From Candidatus Nomurabacteria bacterium (GTDB lineage Bacteria; Patescibacteriota; Minisyncoccia; Phycocordibacterales; CSBR16-119), in NCBI GenBank assembly GCA_007117675.1, contig SKGB01000028.1:1-12221 (forward strand): a stretch of DNA of 12,221 nucleotides. Reading direction: 5' to 3'. The notes beneath the pieces were generated by a model. That model saw nothing but the letters and a program-made list of their open reading frames with translations. It was not told where the DNA came from and made no database searches. The stretch's first letter is position 1, and each line of letters starts with the position of its first letter. A program made the position numbers and the translations under genes. Positions 6,364 through 12,221 of the stretch are shown here, piece by piece.

Positions 6364-8289
6364 ATGAGTAATAGATATCTACAACCGATACTAGTTATAT
6401 TCTTTTTGTTTTTTGCAATTGTTCCTAATCTTGTTTTTTCTCAAGAGAACACTTGTACTGTCACAGAGGCTGTGTTTAGGGCGTTGGGTCAATCATCGCC
6501 AAGTTTAGACCTTTCTAATTCAGAAGTAATTAATCATGATGCTGATGGTGCAGAGAAGACTTTTGTATATTTAGATGTTAAAACAAACGGTTGTGAAAAT
6601 GAAAATTTAAATATACAAATTTTTGGTTTGTGGGGTCCTCAAGTTGAAAGTGAGCTTTATGATATTGCAATGATTTCTAACATGTTTAATCTTGGGGGCG
6701 CTGTTGGTACGGCTTCTTATGTGATGAAGGGTGAGGTAAGTAATGATGTTTCTGTGGTGATTAATGGTCAAGAAATAATTTCTCAAGGAGGGGATTTTTC
6801 TGTAGCATTTCTCCCCGGTCAAGGTATTTGTTACGGTGCTAATAATCCTGATTGTCTAGTGTTTGCAAAGATTATAGATGGTAGCGGTTCCAATATTTTA
6901 AAACTCGTCGGTAATCTTATTGGTAAACGTTCTCTCACAGAGATTCAGCAGTTTGCTCAAACGTACGCACCTTCTACACTTAACTTTTTTAATGCAAATA
7001 ATGCTGGTACTAGTTCTGTTACTGGTGGAGGGTGTACCACCCAAGCACCAGATCAAGGTTTTTATTTTCAAAAAAAACTGAGCTGTCTAACTTTGGATTT
7101 TCTTGGTTTTTTTAATTTCTTTGATGGTTATAATAGTGCCTTCGATTCATTTTCTTGGGATCAGCGGCTTCGTGAATACTATAATGGTTTAGGATTTAAT
7201 TTTTCTGATGAGGATGGAGACTACAGAGCTGCGTTTCCTGGATTGCGTTTTGAGTGCTCAAGTACTTTTTGTAGTTCGGGTTCTTGGCAATTTAAAGGTT
7301 TAATTCCTTATGCAACAAATCATCCAGATGATTCCATGCCTGTTCCAGTGAATTCTCTTCCTAGTAATTATGAAACAAATTACCAACCTCTCGCACCGCT
7401 TCCTTTCCCAGGTCTTGATGGTGGTGGTACTCCAAATCTTGCAACCTATCTTCAGGGAATATTTCGAATGCTTTTGATTGTGGCAGTGGTTTTGTCTGTG
7501 ATAATGATTGTGATTGCAGGGTTTCAATACGTTGCGTCATCTGCAAACCCACAAGGAAAGGGTGATGCTCGAAAAAGACTTTCTGGTGCACTTATTGGTT
7601 TGGTTCTTGCGCTTGGCTCTTGGCTTTTATTAGATACTGTAAATCCAAACTTTGCTTCAAATCTTTCAATTACGATACCTAAGGTTTCTCTTGACCCAGA
7701 CGCGCCAGACCCTGCCTTTCAGGGCGCTGAAACTTCTTTGGGAACCCATCTGTGTCAAAAAGGTGGACATCAATTGAATGGTGAAAACATTTTATATGGT
7801 GTTACACATTGGCCTAACGATGCCTTGAATCGTTCAACCTTGTCAAATGCTGGTATTAATACCAGTCCATCTGCAAACTGCGCGGGAACCAACTACCCAA
7901 ATTCTTGTACTTCTCTTTATTTTAATTCAGGTAATAATGTTGTGCAGAATGTTTTAAATTTGAAGCAAATGTGTGATGGGGCGAGTAATAATGGGACTTG
8001 TAATATCACTTTAACGGGTGGGAGTGAGTGCTGGCTTCATTCAAGTCATGGTCCAGGTAGAAGGGTTGTAGATATACGTTCGAGCGACCCTGCTTTTAAT
8101 GCTTGGGTTGTTGAAAACGCAAGTCAAGTTCAATCTACTTCAACCTCAAGAGAGGTTTCTCCTGACCAGGATGGATTTCCTGATAATGGGAAAAATTACA
8201 TTATTCAAGGTGTAGGTACTTTTAAAGCTGAGTATTTGGGGCAATATTCTCAAACCAGTGGAAAACATTGGCATGTTGTATTTCAATAA
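6364..8289 (+). CDS. Large exported protein with T4SS-pilin-like helix pair and possible LAS/M15-type C-domain
   Basis: This is a 641-residue protein. It has a signal peptide at 1-26 (hydrophobic 8-25, cleavage near VFS/QE), then an exported cysteine-containing beta-rich region to about 355. Two close membrane helices follow at about 368-390 and 406-424, separated by a short basic loop (KGDARKR, 399-405). This helix pair, with its IAGFQYVASSANPQGKGDARKRL core and GALIGLVLALGSWLLLDTVNP second helix, is the signature of the TrbC/VirB2-like pilin domain found in Patescibacteria. The basic loop puts both flanking domains outside the cell. The last 200 residues form a Cys-rich domain with SSHGPG (His562), Asp570 and a terminal HWH at 635-637. 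These resemble the zinc site of D-Ala-D-Ala-type (LAS/M15) metallopeptidases. The spacing His-x7-Asp is one longer than the usual x6, so catalysis is uncertain. It probably forms or anchors an exported part of the machine. The pilin call is firm; the peptidase call is tentative. Confidence 0.82.
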   Translation: MSNRYLQPILVIFFLFFAIVPNLVFSQENTCTVTEAVFRALGQSSPSLDLSNSEVINHDADGAEKTFVYLDVKTNGCENENLNIQIFGLWGPQVESELYDIAMISNMFNLGGAVGTASYVMKGEVSNDVSVVINGQEIISQGGDFSVAFLPGQGICYGANNPDCLVFAKIIDGSGSNILKLVGNLIGKRSLTEIQQFAQTYAPSTLNFFNANNAGTSSVTGGGCTTQAPDQGFYFQKKLSCLTLDFLGFFNFFDGYNSAFDSFSWDQRLREYYNGLGFNFSDEDGDYRAAFPGLRFECSSTFCSSGSWQFKGLIPYATNHPDDSMPVPVNSLPSNYETNYQPLAPLPFPGLDGGGTPNLATYLQGIFRMLLIVAVVLSVIMIVIAGFQYVASSANPQGKGDARKRLSGALIGLVLALGSWLLLDTVNPNFASNLSITIPKVSLDPDAPDPAFQGAETSLGTHLCQKGGHQLNGENILYGVTHWPNDALNRSTLSNAGINTSPSANCAGTNYPNSCTSLYFNSGNNVVQNVLNLKQMCDGASNNGTCNITLTGGSECWLHSSHGPGRRVVDIRSSDPAFNAWVVENASQVQSTSTSREVSPDQDGFPDNGKNYIIQGVGTFKAEYLGQYSQTSGKHWHVVFQ

Positions 8290-8306
8290 AAATTGTTTGA
8301 TATGGT
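8276..8306 (+). promoter_or_regulatory. Possible promoter of the 8354 gene
   Basis: TGATATGGT (hexamer TATGGT at 8301-8306) resembles the extended -10 elements elsewhere in this window, with TTGTAT at 8276-8281 as a poor -35 at 19 bp. It would give a leader of about 40 bases. The match is weak, and the gene may instead be read through from the upstream unit, since no terminator lies in the 64-bp gap. Confidence 0.35.
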
Positions 8307-8353
8307 AAACTGAAACAGTATGTAATCTGGGGAATTTTGTTTAACAATAAGGT

Positions 8354-9919
8354 ATGTCAAAAAAAATATTTCTTATCATCTTAATAGCGGCGGTTTTCTT
8401 CGGAGTAATAGGTTTTTTTATTTTGCTCAATCAGAATCAAATTCCACGTATTGATTTCGAGGAATCTCCCAGTGAAGGTTTTCAGCCTTTTCCAGATACA
8501 AGAATTCCGGGTGAAGAAGGTTTTGTCCCTACTGATGGTGGTTTGGGTAATCAAGGTGGCGCGGTTCCTTCTCGTGTCAGTGTTCAAAATACAAGTGTAA
8601 ACGACTCTCGGTTTTTTCAAGTAGTAGATGCACCTGTTGCGGGCTTTACTTCTCTTATAAGAGAGGAGGTTGTGATAGACCCACCTCCCGTTGCACTTGT
8701 TGACTCTATGGTCGAGTACTACAATTTTTTTGAATTCGGAACTTTGCGTATTGGTGACACCGGTGAAGGTGTTGAAGCGCTTCAAATTATCCTCAACAGG
8801 CTGAATCCAGAACAAGTTCTTGAGGTGGGTGGTGAGTTTAATACAGATACCAAAAATCGTGTGATTTCATTCCAAACAAACAACAATCTCACTCCAGACG
8901 GTATTGTCGGCAGGGGTACACAAGCAAAGCTCAATGAGGTTCAAAATATCCCAACCGACCCAGAAGAATTTGAACCAGTAGAGCGTATTGTAAAGCATCC
9001 AGTGATTCGTTTTCAGTCTCGTGCTAACGGTATTATTTCTGACTATAATCTGAATACTCAAGAGGTGGAACAGATTACAGATCTTGTGTTTGCGGGTGTG
9101 TATGAGTCATTTTTTGCAAACGGTGGAAATTCTTTCGTTTCTCGCTATCTAAGTGGAGAGTCAATTCAGACTTATGTTGGTAGTATTTTATCAAATGAAG
9201 AAGGGTTTTTCTTTGTTGAGGGTGAATTTTTTGCATCAAACATACCCTTTGTATCTATTTCTCGTGACGGGCTTTCATTTCTTTATTTTGAAGTTTTAAA
9301 TAGGAGGTCTATTGGGCAGGTTTTTGATTTTGTTTCCGGTCAGTCGCGTCAAGTATTTAATTCTTCTTTTACAGAATGGCTACCTCAGTTTAATGGAACA
9401 TCTTTGTTTACCCTCACTACTCGAGCTGCGTCAGATATTTTGGGATATAGTTATGTGTATGATGCTGATAATGTAAATTCTTTTGAAAAAGGAGTGGGTG
9501 GACTTCCGGGGCTTACTACAAACTACAACGAAAATGCAACAAAAGTACTTTATAGTATTAACAATGGGCGTTTTATAGAAAGCTATGTAACCGATTTAAG
9601 AGATGGTACAACTATACGGCTTGGGATAGCGACTCTTGCAGAAAAGTGTGTATGGGAAGATCTGGATATTGTGTTGTGTGCGGTTCCGCGTACTGTACTT
9701 CCTGCTCAATACCCTGAAGATTGGTATCAGGGTTCAATATTATTCAATGACCGAATATGGGAGGTGAATACTCAAACAGGAATCGAAAGAATAGTCTCCT
9801 CGCTGTCAAACGAAAATCTTTCTGGTTCTATGGATGCTTTTAATCTTGTGCTTCAAAATAACATACTCATGTTCATGAATAAACACGATCTGAGTTTGTG
9901 GGCACTTGATTTAAGATAA
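8354..9919 (+). CDS. Membrane-anchored peptidoglycan-binding protein with possible beta-propeller domain
   Basis: This 521-residue protein has an uncleaved-looking N-terminal membrane anchor (about residues 4-24), followed by a Gly/Pro-rich flexible linker to about 125. A PG_binding_1-type domain lies at about 130-193 (LRIGDTGEGVEALQIILNRL, FNTDTKNRVISFQTNNNLTP, DGIVGRGTQAKL), with the expected repeated-helix pattern and DGIVG-T signature. It binds peptidoglycan peptides or glycans in other proteins. Residues 200-521 are beta-rich with repeated aromatic strands and end in a segment like TolB/WD-type blades (ILFNDRIWEVNTQTGIERIV, LWALDL); a propeller fold is a guess. It would sit on the outer face of the membrane and reach the wall. 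Following a pilin-like gene, it may anchor the machine in the wall or act as a sensor. It ends just before the palindromic terminator. Confidence 0.85.
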   Translation: MSKKIFLIILIAAVFFGVIGFFILLNQNQIPRIDFEESPSEGFQPFPDTRIPGEEGFVPTDGGLGNQGGAVPSRVSVQNTSVNDSRFFQVVDAPVAGFTSLIREEVVIDPPPVALVDSMVEYYNFFEFGTLRIGDTGEGVEALQIILNRLNPEQVLEVGGEFNTDTKNRVISFQTNNNLTPDGIVGRGTQAKLNEVQNIPTDPEEFEPVERIVKHPVIRFQSRANGIISDYNLNTQEVEQITDLVFAGVYESFFANGGNSFVSRYLSGESIQTYVGSILSNEEGFFFVEGEFFASNIPFVSISRDGLSFLYFEVLNRRSIGQVFDFVSGQSRQVFNSSFTEWLPQFNGTSLFTLTTRAASDILGYSYVYDADNVNSFEKGVGGLPGLTTNYNENATKVLYSINNGRFIESYVTDLRDGTTIRLGIATLAEKCVWEDLDIVLCAVPRTVLPAQYPEDWYQGSILFNDRIWEVNTQTGIERIVSSLSNENLSGSMDAFNLVLQNNILMFMNKHDLSLWALDLR

Positions 9920-9920
9920 T

Positions 9921-9946
9921 AAAAAACCAGCATATGCTGGTTTTTT
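9921..9946. terminator. Bidirectional terminator between convergent genes
   Basis: This is a perfect 26-bp palindrome: six A, then CCAGCATATGCTGG, then six T. It forms a GC-containing stem with U-tracts on both sides. The plus-strand gene stops 2 bases before it, and the clpP stop codon (plus-strand bases 9945-9947) overlaps its other end, so one hairpin ends both transcripts. Confidence 0.92.
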
Positions 9947-10541
9947 ATTTTTTATTTTTTCCACCATTTGGTTTCATGATGGTATCAATGATACCGTATT
10001 TTTTTGCCTCTTCTGAGTCCATCCAGTAGTCTCTATCAACATCTTTTGCAACCTTATCTATCTTCTGTCCTGTATTTTCTGCGAGTATTTTGTTGAGTTT
10101 GTCTCGTGTTTTTATAATATTTCGAGCGGTGATTTCAATATCTGTTGCTTGTCCCTGTACACCTCCAAGTGGTTGGTGAATCATAACTTCAGAGTTCGGA
10201 AGTGCAAATCTTTTGCCTTTTTGTCCTGAAGAGAGGAGGAGAGCCCCCATAGAAGCGGCTATTCCTACACACATTGTGGCCACGTCTGGTTTAATGTGAT
10301 TCATGGTGTCTAGAATGGCGAGACCAGCTGACACGTGTCCGCCAGGTGAATTGATGTACAAATAAATATCTTTTTTAGGGTCTTCTGCCTCAAGAAAAAG
10401 AAGTTGAGCAATGATAGTGTTTGCCACTCGGTCGTCAATTGCGCCAGTGAGGAAGATGATACGTTCTTTGAGTAATCGAGAATAAATATCAAAGGCTCGT
10501 TCTCCGTCATGACTTTTTTCGATAACTGTTGGTATAAGCAT
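9945..10541 (-). CDS. clpP: ATP-dependent Clp protease proteolytic subunit ClpP
   Basis: This is a 198-residue ClpP, the serine protease barrel that degrades proteins unfolded by ClpX or ClpC in the cytoplasm. The catalytic triad is intact and falls at the textbook positions: Ser97 in GIAASMGALL, His122 in MIHQPLGG and Asp171 in DRDYWM. Other hallmarks are the N-terminal IPTVIEK and YSRLLKERIIFL, the AQLLFLEAEDP helix, the INSPGG oxyanion loop at 63-68, and the conserved QGQATDIEI helix. Its length is normal for the family, and it has no long propeptide. The C terminus (GGKNKK) is short and basic. It is transcribed alone, convergent with the peptidoglycan-binding gene and divergent from the barrel-like gene. 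No Clp ATPase gene is in the window. The ATG is not preceded by a Shine-Dalgarno motif. Confidence 0.98.
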   Translation of the reverse strand: MLIPTVIEKSHDGERAFDIYSRLLKERIIFLTGAIDDRVANTIIAQLLFLEAEDPKKDIYLYINSPGGHVSAGLAILDTMNHIKPDVATMCVGIAASMGALLLSSGQKGKRFALPNSEVMIHQPLGGVQGQATDIEITARNIIKTRDKLNKILAENTGQKIDKVAKDVDRDYWMDSEEAKKYGIIDTIMKPNGGKNKK

Positions 10542-10576
10542 GTTTTGTAATGATTATTTTGATAAATGTACTGTGA

Positions 10577-10605
10577 ATTATGCCATTTTTAGCAAAAAAT
10601 ATCAA
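10577..10605 (-). promoter_or_regulatory. clpP promoter
   Basis: On the minus strand, TTGATA (plus bases 10600-10605) and CATAAT (plus bases 10577-10582) are separated by exactly 17 bp. Transcription would start near 10570, giving a leader of about 28 bases before the ATG at 10541. There is no heat-shock CIRCE-like inverted repeat nearby. Confidence 0.55.
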
Positions 10606-10639
10606 ATAGTATCCTATATAAAGTGCCTGAGGGTGTGTA

Positions 10640-10669
10640 TTGACAAAACATAGTTATATGTGATATAAT
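10640..10669 (+). promoter_or_regulatory. Strong sigma70-type promoter of the 10696 gene
   Basis: TTGACA (10640-10645), an 18-bp spacer, and TG-A-TATAAT (hexamer 10664-10669) make a consensus promoter with an extended -10. It contains the third copy of the TGATATAAT 9-mer in the window. The start of transcription would be near 10676, about 20 bases before the ATG. It is a housekeeping-type promoter, unlike the TTTG/TAnnTTTG type of Bacteroidota. Confidence 0.85.
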
Positions 10670-10695
10670 ATATTTAAAATCAAATACAGAAAGTC

Positions 10696-11553
10696 ATGAA
10701 AAAGTTGTTCTTTGCAATATTGTTTGTTGCTCTTGGACTGAATGTTCACGGGCAAACGCTTGCTGCTTATGGCAAGAAGTCGTCTAACAAAACTGAGTTT
10801 GAGGCGGTCGGTCTCTTTGTCGGTGGTTCAACGACCTTCACGGGTCGCACAAGCTTCAATACCGTCTCCGACGGGTCATTTGAAGCTGGTCTTTTCTTTG
10901 GGAAAGGCTCGGTCAACTTCCTTATGACTGCTTCAGTGTTGGGGCAGTCTGAGATTGTGCGGTACGATGTGTCTGGAGCTGGCATGTGTAACACATGTCA
11001 AAACGGACATATCCTCGATTGGCAGAGATTTCTGACAGCGAACCGATTTCAACTCGGCCTTGCTGGTCAGACCAGTTCTACTGTGTGGATGCTGTCCGGA
11101 GGTCTTGCTTCTGTTCAGCGTAATGTTGGGCAGTGGGTATTGACTGAGGATGGTGGTGAGTTCTATGAAATAACTCCGCTTTTGCGTCAGAATCTCCCAA
11201 CAGCGGAGTTTCGGATGCAAACCAAAGGCTCTGCCGGTATGTTGAGTCTTGAGGTTTTGTATCTCGGAACTCACGACCTCGCGGGTTCGAGCGCTCAATT
11301 GAGCTATTTGCTTGATTTGAGTGCCCCCAATCAATTCTTCGGGATTGGTCCGAGCGCTGGTGTATACCAGCACGTTCTGACCGGTACAGAGTACCAGTTG
11401 GGTCCCGAGCTTTGGCTTGGCGGCGCCGACGAATTTAAACCTTTCGCGCTTCGGTTGCGAGGAGGTTTATCTTACAATCCATCGCCCAATGAGGGTGTTG
11501 GATGGTTCATTACCTTTCGTATGGCGGTCAACCGCCAATACAAAAGGTTTTGA
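10696..11553 (+). CDS. Secreted barrel-like protein of atypical composition
   Basis: This 285-residue protein has a cleavable signal peptide at 1-19 (hydrophobic core 4-16, cleavage at VHG/Q20). The mature protein has alternating polar and hydrophobic strands separated by turns (for example FEAGLFFGKGSVNFLMTASV, FQLGLAGQTSSTVWMLSGGL, LRLRGGLSYNPS, GWFITFRMAV). It ends in Phe, as outer-membrane barrels do. A CxxC pair (Cys98, Cys101) lies in a loop. I cannot name the family; an eight- to ten-stranded barrel is an inference. The gene is oddly GC-rich (four sampled 60-base lines give about 52-60%, against 33-45% for sampled neighbours). It is the only gene here with a TGA stop, which suggests transfer from another lineage. 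It is a single-gene unit with its own strong promoter and terminator. A weak AGAAAG lies just before the ATG. Confidence 0.8.
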   Translation: MKKLFFAILFVALGLNVHGQTLAAYGKKSSNKTEFEAVGLFVGGSTTFTGRTSFNTVSDGSFEAGLFFGKGSVNFLMTASVLGQSEIVRYDVSGAGMCNTCQNGHILDWQRFLTANRFQLGLAGQTSSTVWMLSGGLASVQRNVGQWVLTEDGGEFYEITPLLRQNLPTAEFRMQTKGSAGMLSLEVLYLGTHDLAGSSAQLSYLLDLSAPNQFFGIGPSAGVYQHVLTGTEYQLGPELWLGGADEFKPFALRLRGGLSYNPSPNEGVGWFITFRMAVNRQYKRF

Positions 11554-11572
11554 ATAAAAACTCTTTTGAAAG

Positions 11573-11599
11573 CCTCGCGCAAGTTGTGCGAGGTTTTTT
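11573..11599 (+). terminator. Rho-independent terminator of the barrel-like gene
   Basis: CCTCGCGC (11573-11580) pairs with GTGCGAGG (11586-11593) around the loop AAGTT, with one G-T pair, and is followed by six T at 11594-11599. It lies 20 bases after the TGA stop. Confidence 0.92.
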
Positions 11600-11601
11600 A
11601 T

Positions 11602-11619
11602 TTTCAGTGTATACTGAAA
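11602..11619. repeat. Inverted repeat, possible operator upstream of the NYN gene
   Basis: TTTCAGT-GTAT-ACTGAAA is a perfect 7-bp inverted repeat with a 4-base centre. It lies just upstream of the TATAAT at 11627-11632, where a -35 element would be, so a dimeric regulator could bind there. It could also be a small RNA hairpin with no role. No regulator is visible in the window. Confidence 0.45.
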
Positions 11620-11626
11620 GGGTGAA

Positions 11627-11632
11627 TATAAT
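11627..11632 (+). promoter_or_regulatory. Possible -10 element for the NYN gene
   Basis: A perfect TATAAT lies between the upstream terminator and the ATG at 11701, with no clear -35. It would give a leader of about 60 bases, longer than at the other genes in this window. A weaker TATACA at 11689-11694, 6 bases before the ATG, is an alternative that would make the transcript leaderless. Confidence 0.45.
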
Positions 11633-11700
11633 TCACATTTTTTAATATTTAAATTTTTGGTGCATATTATTTTTTATATACGAGCACCTATACACAATAT

Positions 11701-12221
11701 ATGGCAATCATTAAACACAAAGATCAGCGTGTCGCTGTTTTTATCGACGCGCAAAATTTATACCATAGTGCAAAAAACATGTATGGTAAAAAGGTAAATT
11801 TTGGAAATATCGTACAAGATGCGGTTGCAGACCGGAAACTTATTCGAGCACTTGCTTATGTTATCGCAAGTGAATCTGGAGACGAAGATGCATTTTTTGA
11901 TGCGCTTACAACTCTTGGGATAGAAACAAAGGTCAAAGACTTGCAAATATTTGCGGGTGGAGCAAAAAAAGCAGACTGGGACGTGGGAATGGCGGTTGAT
12001 GCTATTACTATGTCGCCAAAACTTGATGCTGTTATTTTGGTGACAGGGGACGGAGACTTTATTCCCTTGGTTGAATATCTACAGGTTCATTCTGGTATTC
12101 AGGTTGAAATTGTTTCTTTTGATAAAACAACCTCAAGTGCTCTCAAAGAAAAAGCGGATGATTTTATAGATTTGAGTCAGACACTCAAAAGATATTTGAT
12201 TGGCTCTCCAAAAGGAAAAAG
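11701..12221 (+). CDS. NYN domain protein (LabA/DUF88 family), 3' end cut by window
   Basis: The frame is open from the ATG at 11701 to the right edge (173 residues seen). It is a PIN-like NYN domain: RVAVFIDAQNLYHS near the start (Asp16, Asn19), KKADWDVGMAVDAI in the middle (Asp94), and ILVTGDGDFIPLVEYL (Asp117, Asp119). These acidic residues form the metal site of NYN RNases, so the active centre is complete. The domain ends near residue 160 with ALKEKADDFIDLSQTLK. What follows (GSPKGK) looks like the start of a linker, so the full protein may have a C-terminal RNA-binding or disordered part beyond the window. Its likely role is RNA cleavage in processing or decay; the substrate is unknown. 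It is transcribed separately from the barrel-like gene. Confidence 0.92.
   Translation, partial: MAIIKHKDQRVAVFIDAQNLYHSAKNMYGKKVNFGNIVQDAVADRKLIRALAYVIASESGDEDAFFDALTTLGIETKVKDLQIFAGGAKKADWDVGMAVDAITMSPKLDAVILVTGDGDFIPLVEYLQVHSGIQVEIVSFDKTTSSALKEKADDFIDLSQTLKRYLIGSPKGK

Noticed and set aside
10542..10695. Small RNA or CIRCE-type operator in the clpP/barrel intergenic region
   Set aside because: Beyond the two divergent promoters I see no inverted repeat or terminator-like hairpin there.
10933..11373. 146-codon minus-strand frame inside the barrel-like gene
   Set aside because: The plus strand has a signal peptide, promoter and terminator; the minus frame is a by-product of the higher GC content.
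10696..11553. UGA recoded as glycine (Gracilibacteria-type code)
   Set aside because: All genes read full-length under the standard code, and the single TGA lies 20 bases before a strong terminator, as a real stop would.
11659..11688. GGTGC ... GCACC inverted repeat just before the NYN gene start, as a possible riboswitch or attenuator
   Set aside because: Only five GC-rich pairs with a long AT-rich, poorly paired interior; no known riboswitch features. It is too weak to list.

Overview
The window looks like a stretch of a Patescibacteria (Candidate Phyla Radiation) chromosome, most likely from the Parcubacteria side. This is inferred from gene content and order: a PrgI-family membrane protein, a separately encoded TraC-like N-terminal domain and a VirB4-type ATPase, followed by secreted Ig-like, pilin-like and peptidoglycan-binding proteins. 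The low G+C (about 33-45% in sampled lines) and small genes with tight spacing fit. The standard code applies: no gene needs UGA as a sense codon, which argues against Gracilibacteria and Absconditabacteria. I could not run any search, so the taxonomy is an inference.

Layout. 1-443: 3' end of a coiled-coil gene with a 75-bp tandem repeat. 451-1239: a protein with a helical N-domain and a disordered tail. 1295-4486: a compact operon (prgI, TraC-like domain, VirB4 ATPase) that starts at an apparently leaderless promoter and ends at a hairpin terminator. 4559-8289: a second unit, again with a leaderless promoter, encoding a disordered/coiled-coil protein, a secreted Ig-repeat protein and a 641-residue pilin-like protein with large exported flanking domains. 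8354-9919: a membrane-anchored peptidoglycan-binding protein, closed by a perfect 26-bp palindromic terminator shared with the convergent clpP (9945-10541, minus strand). 10696-11553: a base-composition outlier that encodes a signal peptide plus an outer-membrane-barrel-like protein. 11701 to the right edge: a NYN-domain (LabA/DUF88) putative RNase, cut by the window end.

How the genes fit together. PrgI, the TraC-like piece and VirB4 would form the inner-membrane energising core of a type IV secretion/pilus-like machine. The pilin-like protein and the Ig-repeat protein would be its exported parts, and the peptidoglycan-binding protein would be a wall-tethered accessory. No VirD4, relaxase or VirB6/8/9/10 homologue is visible here, so DNA uptake, protein export or surface attachment is as plausible as conjugation. 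ClpP, the barrel-like protein and the NYN protein are separate transcription units.

The points most worth a second look are: the two leaderless promoters with identical geometry and the general lack of Shine-Dalgarno sequences; the VirB4 split over two genes; the pilin-like protein carrying a possible LAS/M15-type metallopeptidase domain; and the GC-rich, diderm-style barrel gene, the only one here to use a TGA stop.
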